Positions 7,824 to 16,641 of a DNA stretch of 35,590 bases are shown here, piece by piece (within the stretch, counting starts at the first letter, position 1; each line of letters opens with the position of its first letter). Where the stretch lies: contig NZ_JAOCQE010000042.1 of assembly GCF_025290915.1 (NCBI RefSeq), positions 1 to 35,590 of the forward strand, in the 5' to 3' direction. The translations under genes and the position numbers were made by a program. The notes beneath the pieces are model-generated. The model did no database searches and had not been told where the DNA came from. It was given only the letters and a program-made list of their open reading frames with translations. The stretch is from Streptomyces sp. 15-116A. GTDB taxonomy: Bacteria; Actinomycetota; Actinomycetes; Streptomycetales; Streptomycetaceae.

Positions 7824-10283
7824 ATGGCCCGCCGCAGCACGAAGACCCCGCCGTCCGACGACCCGTACGAGGAGAAGATCCTCGACATCGACGTCGTCGA
7901 CGAGATGCAGGGCTCCTTCCTCGAGTACGCGTACTCGGTCATCTACTCACGCGCCCTGCCGGACGCGCGCGACGGTCTCAAGCCGGTGCACCGCCGCATC
8001 GTCTACCAGATGAACGAGATGGGCCTGCGCCCCGAGCGCGGCTATGTGAAGTGCGCCCGTGTCGTCGGCGAGGTCATGGGAAAGCTGCACCCCCATGGTG
8101 ACGCGTCGATCTACGACGCCCTGGTGCGCATGGCCCAGCCGTTCTCCATGCGGGTGCCCCTGGTCGACGGCCACGGCAACTTCGGCTCGCTGGGCAACGA
8201 CGACCCGCCGGCCGCCATGCGGTACACCGAGTGCCGGATGGCCGAGGCCACCGGTCTGATGACGGAGTCCATCGACGAGGACACCGTCGACTTCGCGCCC
8301 AACTACGACGGCCAGGAGCGCGAGCCGGTGGCGCTGCCCGCCGCCTTCCCGAACCTCCTGGTGAACGGCGCGTCGGGCATCGCGGTCGGCATGGCCACCA
8401 ACATGCCGCCGCACAACCTGCGCGAGGTGATCGCGGCGGCCCGCCATCTCATCAGGCATCCGAACGCCGACCTCGACGCCCTGATGAAGCACGTCCCGGG
8501 CCCCGACCTGCCCACGGGCGGTCGGATCGTGGGCCTCTCCGGCATCCGCGACGCCTACGAGACGGGCCGCGGCACGTTCAAGATCCGCGCGACGGTCTCC
8601 GTGGAGACGGTGACGGCGCGCCGCAAGGGCCTGGTCGTCACGGAGCTGCCGTTCACGGTCGGCCCGGAGAAGGTGATCGCCAAGATCAAGGACCTGGTCG
8701 GCTCGAAGAAGCTCCAGGGCATCGCCGACGTCAAGGACCTCACCGACCGCGAGCACGGGCTGCGCCTGGTCATCGAGATCAAGAACGGCTTCGTGCCGGA
8801 GGCGGTCCTGGAGCAGCTGTACAAGCTGACGCCGATGGAGGAGTCCTTCGGCATCAACAACGTCGCCCTGGTGGACGGTCAGCCGCTCACCCTGGGCCTC
8901 AAGGAGCTGCTGGAGGTCTATCTCGACCACCGCTTCGACGTGGTGCGGCGCCGCTCGGAGTTCCGCCGCGGCAAGAGGCGCGACCGGCTGCACCTGGTCG
9001 AGGGCCTGCTCACGGCGCTGGTGGACATCGACGAGGTCATCCGCCTCATCCGCTCCAGCGAGAACTCCGCACAGGCGAAGGAGCGCCTGATCGAGCGGTT
9101 CTCGCTGAGCGACGTCCAGACCCAGTACATCCTGGACACGCCGCTGCGCCGCCTGACCAAGTACGACCGGATCGAGCTGGAGGCGGAGAAGGAGCGGCTG
9201 AACGCGGAGATCGAGGAGCTGACCCGGATCCTGGAGTCGGACGCGGAGCTGCGCAAGCTGGTCTCGGCCGAACTGGCGGCGGTGGCGAAGAAGTTCGGCG
9301 ACGAGCGGCGCACGCTGCTGCTGGAGTCGGCCGCCACGCCGTCGGCCGCGGTGCCCCTGCAGGTGGCGGACGACCCGTGCCGGGTGCTGCTGTCGTCGAC
9401 GGGTCTGCTGGCCCGTACGGCGGACGACGCGCCGTTCCCGGCGGACGCCGGCGCCAAGCGGGTCAAGCACGACGTGATCGTCTCGGCGGTGCCGGCCACC
9501 GCACGCGGCGAGGTGGGCGTGGTCACGTCGTCGGGCCGCCTGCTGCGGCTCAACGTCGTCGACCTGCCGCAGCTCCCGCAGGAGATGCCGACGCCGAACC
9601 TGTCGGGCGGGGCGCCGCTCGCCGAGTTCGTCTCCCTGGAGGACGACGAGCAGGTGGTGTGCCTGACCACGCTCGACGAGTCCTCCGTGGGCCTGGCGCT
9701 CGGCACGGAACAGGGTGTCGTCAAGCGCGTGGTGCCGGACTACCCCTCCAACAAGGACGAGCTGGAGGTCATCTCGCTCAAGGAGGGCGACCGGATCGTC
9801 GGTGCGGTCGAGCTGCGCACGGGCGAGGAGGACCTGGTCTTCATCACGGACGACGCGCAGCTGCTGCGCTTCCAGGCCTCGCAAGTGCGTCCCCAGGGGC
9901 GGCCTGCGGGCGGTGTGGCGGGCATCAAGCTCGCCGAGGGCGCGCGGGTCATCAGCTTCACGGCCGTCGACCCGGCGGTGGACGCGGTGGTCTTCACGGT
10001 CGCCGGCTCGCGCGGCACGCTGGACGACTCGGTGCAGACGACGGCCAAGCTGACCCCGTTCGACCAGTTCCCGCGCAAGGGCCGCGCCACCGGAGGTGTG
10101 CGCTGCCAGCGGTTCCTGAAGGGCGAGGACTGCCTGTCGCTGGCCTGGGCGGGCGCCACCCCGGCGCGGGCGGCGCAGAAGAACGGCACGGCGGTGGCGC
10201 TGCCGGACCCCGACCCGCGCCGTGACGGTTCGGGCGTGTCCCTGCAGAAGACGGTGTCGGTGGTGGCGGGGCCGGTCGCCTAG
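7824..10283 (+). CDS. parC: Type IIA topoisomerase A subunit (ParC / second GyrA)
   Basis: An 819-residue DNA breakage-rejoining subunit. The catalytic tyrosine is Tyr134 in [11 protein letters not shown], preceded by Arg133. The N-terminal DNA-gate domain spans about residues 15-460, a coiled-coil about 350-470, and a beta-pinwheel C-terminal domain about 500-800. The canonical gyrase box QRRGGRG is not present; only degenerate glycine-rich repeats ([19 protein letters not shown]) remain, favouring a decatenase (topo IV-like) role over negative supercoiling. The quinolone region reads [10 protein letters not shown], with Ala94 where E. coli GyrA has Ser83, as in other actinobacteria. The start is ATG with AGAGGAG upstream. 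Its partner parE is about 9 kb away on the other strand. The stop codon overlaps that of the convergent GTPase gene. Confidence 0.95.
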   Translation: MARRSTKTPPSDDPYEEKILDIDVVDEMQGSFLEYAYSVIYSRALPDARDGLKPVHRRIVYQMNEMGLRPERGYVKCARVVGEVMGKLHPHGDASIYDALVRMAQPFSMRVPLVDGHGNFGSLGNDDPPAAMRYTECRMAEATGLMTESIDEDTVDFAPNYDGQEREPVALPAAFPNLLVNGASGIAVGMATNMPPHNLREVIAAARHLIRHPNADLDALMKHVPGPDLPTGGRIVGLSGIRDAYETGRGTFKIRATVSVETVTARRKGLVVTELPFTVGPEKVIAKIKDLVGSKKLQGIADVKDLTDREHGLRLVIEIKNGFVPEAVLEQLYKLTPMEESFGINNVALVDGQPLTLGLKELLEVYLDHRFDVVRRRSEFRRGKRRDRLHLVEGLLTALVDIDEVIRLIRSSENSAQAKERLIERFSLSDVQTQYILDTPLRRLTKYDRIELEAEKERLNAEIEELTRILESDAELRKLVSAELAAVAKKFGDERRTLLLESAATPSAAVPLQVADDPCRVLLSSTGLLARTADDAPFPADAGAKRVKHDVIVSAVPATARGEVGVVTSSGRLLRLNVVDLPQLPQEMPTPNLSGGAPLAEFVSLEDDEQVVCLTTLDESSVGLALGTEQGVVKRVVPDYPSNKDELEVISLKEGDRIVGAVELRTGEEDLVFITDDAQLLRFQASQVRPQGRPAGGVAGIKLAEGARVISFTAVDPAVDAVVFTVAGSRGTLDDSVQTTAKLTPFDQFPRKGRATGGVRCQRFLKGEDCLSLAWAGATPARAAQKNGTAVALPDPDPRRDGSGVSLQKTVSVVAGPVA

Positions 10284-11350
10284 GCGGGCGCGTCCGCGGG
10301 CGCGGGGTCGTCCTCCGGCTCCCGCACATAGCGCAGTACGCCCCACATGCCGTGCTCGTCGGCGTGTGGGGCGTCGCTCCTGCACGCCTCCAGCTCCTCG
10401 CGCAGGGCGGAGACGTCGATCCCGGCACCGATGAGGACGAGCTGGGTGAGCCGCTGCTCCTCGCCGGCCGGCCAGGGCTCCGGGTAGAACCGCAGGAACC
10501 GCCCCACGGCGTGCACGCCGTAGCGGTTGCGGGTGTCGTACGGCCCGAAGTCGACGTATCCCTTGATGCGGTACAGCCCTTCGGGCCGGCTGTCCAGGAA
10601 GGTCATCAGCCGCCGGGGATCCAGCGGCTGCTCGGAGACGAAGGACAGGCTGTCGTAACCGGTGTGAAGGTGCCCGGCGTGCTCGTTCTCGTCATGCTCG
10701 TGGCGGTCGAGATCGTCGAAGGACAGCTGCCCGATGCGCTCGGTGGCGGGGCGGCAGTCGAAGAGGAACTCGGGATCGACACGGCCGTAGGTGGCGGGCA
10801 CCACGGCGGCGCCGTCGACGAGCGATGGGACGAGTCCGAGCACCCGGTCCGCGTCCGCCGCCCGGTCGAGCTTGTTCACCACGACGAGATCGGCGAGGGC
10901 GAGGTGCCGGTCGATCTCGGGGTGCCTGGCGCGGGTCTCGTCGAACTCGGCGGCGTCCACGACCTCTACGAGCCCGCCGTAGACGATGTCGGGATGCTCA
11001 CTGGCGAGCACCATCTTCACCAGCTCCTGCGGTTCGGCCAGTCCGCTGGCCTCGATGACGATCACGTCGATCCCGGCGGAGGGCCGGGCGAGCCGCTCGA
11101 GGTAGGTGTCCAGTTCACTGCCGTCGACGGCGCAGCACAGGCAGCCGTTGCCGAGCGAGACGGTGGAGTCCCCGAGCGCTCCGGCCACCGCCATGGCGTC
11201 GATCTCGATCGCCCCGAAGTCGTTCACCAGGGCCCCGATACGGCTGCCGCCGCTGTGGTGGAGGAGGTGGTTGAGCAGGGTGGTCTTCCCGGAGCCTAGG
11301 AATCCGGCCAGGACGACGACCGGAATCTGCCGACCGCTGCTCCGCTCCAC
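10280..11350 (-). CDS. CobW/COG0523-family GTP-binding metallochaperone-like protein
   Basis: A 356-residue G3E-family GTPase. Walker A is GFLGSGKT (residues 16-23), the family metal motif C-x-C-C is GCLCC (Cys70, Cys72, Cys73), the Walker B region is [13 protein letters not shown], and the guanine specificity motif is NKLD (159-162). A histidine-rich loop [13 protein letters not shown] (217-229) suggests zinc or another divalent metal. The C-terminal CobW domain follows. Such proteins use GTP hydrolysis to deliver or store metal for client enzymes. I see no Zur box upstream, so zinc-starvation control is not supported. The start is GTG 11350, with GGAGAGGGG about 6 nt before it. Its end overlaps parC tail to tail at the palindrome CTAG. 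Confidence 0.93.
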   Translation of the reverse strand: MERSSGRQIPVVVLAGFLGSGKTTLLNHLLHHSGGSRIGALVNDFGAIEIDAMAVAGALGDSTVSLGNGCLCCAVDGSELDTYLERLARPSAGIDVIVIEASGLAEPQELVKMVLASEHPDIVYGGLVEVVDAAEFDETRARHPEIDRHLALADLVVVNKLDRAADADRVLGLVPSLVDGAAVVPATYGRVDPEFLFDCRPATERIGQLSFDDLDRHEHDENEHAGHLHTGYDSLSFVSEQPLDPRRLMTFLDSRPEGLYRIKGYVDFGPYDTRNRYGVHAVGRFLRFYPEPWPAGEEQRLTQLVLIGAGIDVSALREELEACRSDAPHADEHGMWGVLRYVREPEDDPAPADAPA

Positions 11351-11671
11351 ACGCGACCCCTCTCCACGCACGCGTACACCGGCTCGCGTTCGGGCGCACG
11401 CTGTAAGGATTGACTGACGCCCCAGGATACGAGCCGCAAGAACGACCGCGAAGTGAACGATTGTTAGCAGCATTTGCGGGGCAGACGTTGGACAAGGCGC
11501 CGGTTTGTGCGACCCTCGCTTCCCTCCGTGCGCCTCCTCTCCGCCTTCCCGCCGATCAGAGCCGCTCGGCACCCTGGAAGGCGGCAAGCGCCGCCCACCG
11601 CTCGCCGGTCCCTGCCCACCCAACGCGCACCCGACGACCGGCGGCCGGCCGCCTGATCGGGGGTTTTTGAC
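11351..11671. other. Intergenic region between divergent CobW-like and DUF6082 genes
   Basis: About 320 bp without a supportable gene. It must carry both promoters. I see no clear operator, hairpin terminator or RNA. The short overlapping frames here lack ribosome binding sites and protein-like composition. Confidence 0.55.
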
Positions 11672-12235
11672 ATGGTCACACAGAACGCGGGGATACGGAG
11701 GCTGCGGTCCGCTGCCGTGGGCGGGCTGCTCGTGGCGGCGGGAGCCGTGACGGCCATGGCGGCGCAGCGGCACATGCTCGACGTGCTCCGGGCGCGCCTG
11801 GAACATCTGGAGCAGCACGCCCCGACCCAGCGGCACGCCAATCTGGCCAGCCAGCAGCGTCAGCACTGGGAGTTGCTCAGCAAGGCGATCGACGACCCGG
11901 AACTCGCCGAGGTCCTCGACCTCTACGAGACGCCGGTGACGGAGCAGAAGCGCCGGCAGTACCTGTTCGCCAACGCTCTCTACACGAACCTGCTCTTCTA
12001 CTACCGCATCGGCAACTTCGGCCGGGAGGAGTTCGTCCGGCGCGCCCGCGGCATCTTCCAGAACCCGATCGTCAGGGAGTACTGGTACGCCACCCGGCAC
12101 CAGCGCGACAGCATCGCGGGCACCGAGGAGGCAGAACTCGGGAAGCTGGTCGACGAACTGCTCCTCCAGCTGGAGGAGGCGGACACCGACGAGTGGTGGG
12201 TCGTGGGCGAACCGGAGCCGCTGGAGGAGGACTGA
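11672..12235 (+). CDS. DUF6082 family membrane-anchored protein
   Basis: A 187-residue protein with one N-terminal hydrophobic segment (about residues 10-30, AAVGGLLVAAGAVTAMAA) and a long soluble, mostly helical domain. Its conserved features are typical of DUF6082: QQRQHWELLSKAIDDPELAEV, the aromatic run ANALYTNLLFYYRIG, and REYWYATRHQR. The function of the family is unknown. It is widespread and multicopy in Streptomyces. It is probably anchored in the membrane with the domain in the cytoplasm, although topology cannot be fixed from sequence. The start is ATG with GGGGGT upstream. The C-terminus is acidic. It is convergent with the small gene ending at 12251. Confidence 0.85.
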   Translation: MVTQNAGIRRLRSAAVGGLLVAAGAVTAMAAQRHMLDVLRARLEHLEQHAPTQRHANLASQQRQHWELLSKAIDDPELAEVLDLYETPVTEQKRRQYLFANALYTNLLFYYRIGNFGREEFVRRARGIFQNPIVREYWYATRHQRDSIAGTEEAELGKLVDELLLQLEEADTDEWWVVGEPEPLEED

Positions 12236-12259
12236 CGCCGGCGGGCCGGCTCAGGCGTC
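12234..12259. terminator. Possible bidirectional terminator between convergent genes
   Basis: An outer stem GACGCC/GGCGTC encloses an inner GCCGG/CCGGC hairpin. It sits exactly between, and slightly inside, two convergent coding ends. It is short and imperfect, so it is only a candidate. Confidence 0.4.
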
Positions 12260-12490
12260 CGGGATGTCCGCCTTGGCCTTCACCAGGGTGTCGCGGGTGA
12301 TGACGACGATCCGTTCGTAGTCGGCGCGCGCCGCGTCGGCGGGGAGCTGCGCCTCCAGTGAGTCAGTGGCGTCCGTGCCGATGACTGCGAAGTTTCCGTC
12401 GGCCAGTTCGAAGATGTCGGGGCAGGTCGCACCACTCGCACTGCCACGAAGGCGCGGAGCAACACCCAGGCGACGGATGATCTGACTCAC
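12251..12490 (-). CDS. Small protein of unknown function (79 residues)
   Basis: A 79-residue protein beginning at GTG 12490, with GGTAGGG about 10 nt upstream. It contains the protein-like core SGATCPDIFELADGNFAVIGTD (visible in part as residues about 22-43) and a hydrophobic strand RIVVITRDTLVKAKADI at the end. I recognise it as a small protein type that recurs in actinomycetes, often near DNA-binding or DUF6879-like genes, but I cannot name a function. The pattern of alternating strands with a single Cys does not match a known enzyme motif. Codon use is typical Streptomyces. It is convergent with the DUF6082 gene, and the region upstream is the decayed citrate synthase locus. Confidence 0.65.
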   Translation of the reverse strand: MSQIIRRLGVAPRLRGSASGATCPDIFELADGNFAVIGTDATDSLEAQLPADAARADYERIVVITRDTLVKAKADIPDA

Positions 12491-12673
12491 TGTTGATTTC
12501 CCTACCGTTCTCAAGGCGCCGACGCGTGCGCACACTCTCGCTGCATGCGCGAAGGCATCCTGGCAGCCTCGGGCGTCGAGCGCAGGACGGCGCGCGCAGC
12601 ATTCAACCGCCTCACGCCCCAACGGACGCGCTGGTTTACAGCTTTGTTACCTGTCACAGTGAGGACCCCCGCC

Positions 12674-12993
12674 TCACACCGCCGGCACGGCCTCCGGCGC
12701 CCGCGCGGCGCTCCAGCCGACGGTCCGGCAACCGCCGCGAACGTCGGGGTGAACATCTCGCGGGGCAGGCCGCAGAGTTCCATGACCGCGCCCGCGTAGG
12801 ACTCGACGTTGGTGTGCAGTTCGCGACCCGGTTTCAGTTCGGCGAGGATCGACTCGACGCGGCGTTCGACCTCCCTGGCGAATTCGACACGCGGCCCAGA
12901 TCAAGTGCTGCTCGGTCGCCCGAACCCGCTCCGCGTCCGCCTCCGAACCGGTCAGAATGTACGGGTAGTTGGCGGTGTACGGCAGATCCGCGC
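12674..12993 (-). pseudogene. Remnant of a citrate/methylcitrate synthase-like gene
   Basis: On the minus strand, pieces of one citrate synthase-like protein appear in order but in different frames. The first is DLPYTANYPYILTGSEADAE with the following RATEQHLIWA, which corresponds to the middle of the family just before the ADH/N region. The next is VEFAREVERRVESILAELKP with GRELHTNVESYAGAVMELCG and REMFTPTFAAVA, which is the C-terminal third. The last is RTVGWSA in yet another frame. The intervening part with the catalytic GPLHG and GHR-x-Y histidines is missing (junction about 12885-12905), and a further frameshift lies near 12740. The N-terminal half is absent beyond 12993. No intact product is possible. 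Confidence 0.8.
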
Positions 12994-12996
12994 GTG

Positions 12997-13775
12997 GCTC
13001 GACCGAGGAGGCCGTGCTCGGCACCGCCCGCACCCTGATCCCGACCCTTGTGGCCGCCCTGCCGCCCGTGCGGCCCACCCACCGGGACGCCGGGCCACTG
13101 GCCCACCGTCTCTGGGGCCGACTGACCGGCTCGAAGCCCGACGAGGCGCGGCTGCGGGTCCTCGACACCGCCCTCGGGCTGCTCGTCGACCACGACTTGG
13201 CGGCCTCCACCCTCGCCGTGCGCGTCGCCGCGTCGGCCCGTGCGCACCCGTACGCGGCCGTCTCCGCGGGCCTGGGCGTCCTGGAGGGCCCGCTGCACGG
13301 TGCGGCAAGCGGCCTCGCGCACAAACTCCTCCTCGACGTACTCGACCAAGGCAGCGCGGCCCCCGTGATCGCCGACGAGCTCCGGGCCGGCCGGCGTATC
13401 CCGGGACTCGGTCACCGTCTCTACGCCGGTGAGGATCCACGCGCGCGTGCCCTGTTCGCCCTTATGGAGGAGATCCCGCAGGCCGCTCCCGCCCTCGCCG
13501 CGGCCCGCGACATCGTGGCCACCACCGCGCGGCACGCCCCGCTGCACGCCAACGTCGATCTGGCGCTGGCCGTGCTCACCGCCTCCTCCGGGATGCCGGC
13601 CACCGCGGGCGAGACGATCTTCGCCGTCGCCCGCACGGCCGGGTGGATCGCCCACGCCCTGGAGGAGTACGGCGAACGTCCGCTGCGCATGCGTCCCAGC
13701 GGGCAGTACGTCGGGCCGAAGCCGCCCCGGTCGGTGCCGGAACAGGACACGAGCGGGGCGGGGCGCCACTCCTGA
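12997..13775 (+). pseudogene. N-terminally truncated citrate synthase-like gene
   Basis: About 260 residues of the C-terminal part of a citrate synthase-like protein. All three catalytic elements are present: His in EGPLHGAASG, His in GLGHRLYAGEDPRA, and Asp in LHANVDLALAVL. The typical end FAVARTAGWIAHALEEY and RPSGQYVG follows. Family members have about 370-420 residues, so the first 120-150 (dimer helices and, in some Streptomyces paralogues, an N-terminal DNA-binding segment) are gone. The frame continues leftward into antisense of the neighbouring remnant, which shows the true 5' end was deleted. GTG 13014 could start a product, but AGGAGG there is only 2 nt away. It is most likely non-functional, though a truncated product cannot be excluded. 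Confidence 0.7.
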
Positions 13776-13780
13776 GCAAG

Positions 13781-13799
13781 TCAGGTTAGGCTCACCTCT
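13781..13799. promoter_or_regulatory. Iron box (DmdR/IdeR operator) overlapping a -10 box
   Basis: The 15-bp core AGGTTAGGCTCACCT is identical to the core of the actinobacterial iron box (TTAGGTTAGGCTCACCTAA); only the outer bases differ. It ends at the base before the GTG start at 13800. Within it TAGGCT (13787-13792) fits a -10 element and predicts transcription starting at or very near the GTG. Iron-loaded DmdR1/IdeR would repress. Confidence 0.85.
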
Positions 13800-14738
13800 G
13801 TGAGTACGTGCTCAACCGTCTCCCGTGAGCTCGACGAGCCCGTCGCGGGAACCGCGGCCACCGCGAGGACCTGGCTGCTGCTGGAGCAGCCCGGCCCGTG
13901 GGGTGCCAAGGCGCTCACGTCGAGCCACCTCGACCCGGCGCTGGGCCGTGCCCTGGAGGCGGCCGCGCGGGACACCGGGGTGCGCATCGCGCTGATACGG
14001 CGTCCCGGACGCCACGCGGACTGCCATACGCCGGCCACGCGCCAGGTGTACGCCGCCCACACCGTTCCCGGAAACGTGTGGCTGCACTCCGCCACGACCA
14101 CCGACCCCGGGCAGCTCCTCGCTCTGGACTTCGCCGCGCTGGGCAGGGGCGAACACGCAAGCTTCGACACGGTGCTCGGCGGCCGGCCGCACGAGGGTGA
14201 CCCGCTCGCCCTCGTCTGCACCAACGGCAAGCGCGACCGCTGCTGCGCCCTCCTCGGTCGCCCGCTGGCGGCGGAGCTCGCCGCCTCGGGTGTGCAGGGC
14301 GTCTGGGAGGTGACCCACCTCGGCGGGCACCGCTTCTCACCTACCGTGCTGGTGCTGCCGTACGGCTACGCGTACGGCAGGGCGCAGGCGCACGCCGTCA
14401 AGGAGGTCCTGCACGCGGCGCGGGACGGCCGGATCGTCGTGGACGGCTGCCGCGGGGGCTCCGCCTGGGAGCGCCCCGGTCAGGCGGCGGAGCTGGCCGT
14501 GCGCGAGGCGGCGGGCGAGTACGCCGCGGAGGCGCTGAGGGTCGTACGGACGGAGGGAGCGGCCCCCCGCTGGGAGGTGACCGTCACCCACACCGACGGG
14601 CGCCGCTGGCTGGTCGAGGTGGCCCAGGGCGCGTCCCTGCCACCCCGCCCGGAAAGCTGCGGCTCGGTACTGGGCTCCCCCGCCCGCATGGACGTGGTCG
14701 CCCTCCACGCATTGACCCTGGCGGCCCTCGCGAGCTGA
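13800..14738 (+). CDS. Sucrase/ferredoxin-like family protein (thioredoxin-like fold)
   Basis: A 312-residue protein of the sucrase/ferredoxin-like family (PF06999 type), whose members have a thioredoxin-like fold related to 2Fe-2S ferredoxins. Conserved features are VCTNGKRDRCCALLG (Cys140, Cys148, Cys149) and the THLGGHRFSPT motif, both hallmarks of the family and possible iron-sulfur or metal ligands. Biochemical function is not settled; a redox role is inferred. The GTG start at 13800 has no ribosome binding site and follows the iron box directly, so the mRNA is probably leaderless. No other in-frame start lies nearby. An iron box suggests induction under iron starvation, in line with a role in iron-siderophore reduction or iron-sulfur chemistry (inference). 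It is downstream of the decayed citrate synthase gene. Confidence 0.88.
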   Translation: MSTCSTVSRELDEPVAGTAATARTWLLLEQPGPWGAKALTSSHLDPALGRALEAAARDTGVRIALIRRPGRHADCHTPATRQVYAAHTVPGNVWLHSATTTDPGQLLALDFAALGRGEHASFDTVLGGRPHEGDPLALVCTNGKRDRCCALLGRPLAAELAASGVQGVWEVTHLGGHRFSPTVLVLPYGYAYGRAQAHAVKEVLHAARDGRIVVDGCRGGSAWERPGQAAELAVREAAGEYAAEALRVVRTEGAAPRWEVTVTHTDGRRWLVEVAQGASLPPRPESCGSVLGSPARMDVVALHALTLAALAS

Positions 14739-14967
14739 GAGCCCGGGATCCCCGGCACCGCCCAGCACACATTCCCGCCCGGACGGAGCCGCCGCCAGGC
14801 CCCCGCCCACGGGCGCCTCCGAGCACGGGCGCCCCGAGCGGCACACGCGCGTGGCCCGCAGCGCCGCGACCGCGGTCTCCACGCGCACGTACGTCCCCCG
14901 CCACGGCACGCGAGATCCCCGCCACACCCCTACGGCCCCACCCCCGCACCCACGTACCGTCATGGGT

Positions 14968-16641
14968 ATGAGCTCCACTCCCCCCGCTCGTCGCCTCCGT
15001 CTAGGACTGCCGCGGCGGGTGTTCTCGCAGGTGCTGCTGATGCAGCTGGCGATCGCCGCGGGAGTCGCGGTGCTCGCGACCGGGCTGTTCCTCGCGCCGC
15101 TCGGCGATCAGCTGGACGACCAGGCGATGCGGCGGGCCCTCGCGATCGCGCAGACCACGGCCGAGCAGGATCGGATCGCCGACGACCTCCGCAGCACACC
15201 GCCGTCGCCGGACGGACCAGTGCAACGGGAGGCGGAGCGGATCCGTGAGACGACCGGGGCCGAGTACATCGTGGTGATGGACCGGCGAGGCGTGCGCTGG
15301 TCGCACACCGACCCGCGGCGGATCGGCGGGCACGTCTCGACCGACCCCGGTCAGGCACTGGCCGGACACGAGGTCATGGAGATCGACGACGGCACCCTGG
15401 GACGCTCCGCGCGGGGCAAGGTGCCACTGCGTGACGAGGACGGAGAGATCATCGGCGCCGTCTCGGTCGGCATCGCCTACGACAGTGTCCGGGCCCGGCT
15501 CATCCAGGCGATCCCCGGACTCCTCGCCTACGCCGGCGGAGCGCTGGCCGTCGGCGCCCTGGCGGCCTGGCTGATCTCCCGGCGGGTGCACCGGCAGACC
15601 CGGGACCTCGCCTTCTCGGACATCGCCGCGCTGCTCGCCGAACGGGAGGCCATGCTGCACGGCATCCGGGAGGGTGTCGTCGCCCTGGACCGCGCCGGAC
15701 GCATCCGCCTGCTGAACGACGAGGCGCAACGCCTGCTGGACCTCGACGACGAGGCCGTGGGCCGCTCCCCCGACGAGGCACTTGGCGAGGGCCGTACCGC
15801 CGACGTCCTGGCCGGCCGCGTGACCGGCACCGACCTGCTGACCGTGCGGGGCAGGCGCGTCCTGGTCGCGAACCGTATGCCGACCGACGACGGCGGCGCC
15901 GTCGCCACCCTCCGCGACCGTACGGAGCTGGAGCAGCTGGGCAGGGAACTGGACTCCACGCGTGGTCTGATCGACGCGCTGCGCGCCCAGGACCACGAGC
16001 ACGCCAACCGCATGCACACCCTGCTGGGGCTGCTCGAGCTGGAGATGTACGACGAGGCCGTGGAGTTCGTGGGCGAGGTAGTCGGCGATCACCGGGCCAC
16101 CGCGGAGCAGGTCACCGAGAAGATCCGTGACCCGCTGCTCGCCGCGCTGCTGGTGGGCAAGGCGACGGTCGCCGCCGAGCGCGGGGTGGCTCTCAAGCTC
16201 TCGGACGGCACACGGCTGCCGGACCGGCTGATCGATCCGAGGGGGATCGTGACCGTCGTCGGCAACCTGGTGGACAACGCCCTGGACGCCGTCGCGGGCA
16301 CTCCGCACGCGCGCGTGGAGGTCGAGTTGCGTGCCGAGGGGCGTACGGCGGTGCTGATGGTGCGCGACACCGGGCCGGGAATCGCTCCCGAACAGCATGA
16401 GTTGATCTTCACCGAGGGCTGGTCCACCAAGCAGCCGCCGGCCCACCGGGAACGCGGCATCGGGCTGTCCCTCGTGCGCAGGCTCGCCGAGCGGCAGGGC
16501 GGCAGCGCCACGGTGGGCGAGGCGCCCGGCGGCGGCGCGGAGTTCACCGTCGTGCTGCCCGAGGCGCTGACGGACACAGAGCCGCAGCCCGCCCTGACCG
16601 GGGCGGCCGCACCGCAGCCCACCGAGGAGGAGGCGCGATGA
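14968..16641 (+). CDS. CitA/DcuS-like sensor histidine kinase
   Basis: A 557-residue membrane kinase. A first transmembrane helix lies at about residues 20-42. An extracytoplasmic PAS-like (CACHE/CitAP type) domain follows to about 170, a second helix spans about 180-200, then come a cytoplasmic PAS domain (MLHGIREGVVALDRAGRI) and the kinase. The H-box is DHEHANRMHTLLGLLELE with His343 as phospho-acceptor, the arrangement of citrate/C4-dicarboxylate kinases. The N-box is GNLVDNALDA and the ATP-lid glycine motifs are DTGPGIAPE and GIGLSLVR. It should sense an extracellular carboxylate and phosphorylate the regulator encoded next. No ribosome binding site precedes ATG 14968 or ATG 14962, while TACCGT at 14955-14960 could be a -10 box for a leaderless start at 14968. 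Its stop overlaps the regulator start (ATGA). Confidence 0.92.
   Translation: MSSTPPARRLRLGLPRRVFSQVLLMQLAIAAGVAVLATGLFLAPLGDQLDDQAMRRALAIAQTTAEQDRIADDLRSTPPSPDGPVQREAERIRETTGAEYIVVMDRRGVRWSHTDPRRIGGHVSTDPGQALAGHEVMEIDDGTLGRSARGKVPLRDEDGEIIGAVSVGIAYDSVRARLIQAIPGLLAYAGGALAVGALAAWLISRRVHRQTRDLAFSDIAALLAEREAMLHGIREGVVALDRAGRIRLLNDEAQRLLDLDDEAVGRSPDEALGEGRTADVLAGRVTGTDLLTVRGRRVLVANRMPTDDGGAVATLRDRTELEQLGRELDSTRGLIDALRAQDHEHANRMHTLLGLLELEMYDEAVEFVGEVVGDHRATAEQVTEKIRDPLLAALLVGKATVAAERGVALKLSDGTRLPDRLIDPRGIVTVVGNLVDNALDAVAGTPHARVEVELRAEGRTAVLMVRDTGPGIAPEQHELIFTEGWSTKQPPAHRERGIGLSLVRRLAERQGGSATVGEAPGGGAEFTVVLPEALTDTEPQPALTGAAAPQPTEEEAR

Noticed and set aside
7947..10385. 812-residue minus-strand frame across parC
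   Set aside because: A shadow of parC: Arg/Gln/His-rich translation with no domain, and it crosses the real GTPase gene end.
11351..11480. Zur box search upstream of the CobW-like gene
   Set aside because: No TGAAAATGATTTTCA-like palindrome was seen, so zinc regulation is not claimed.
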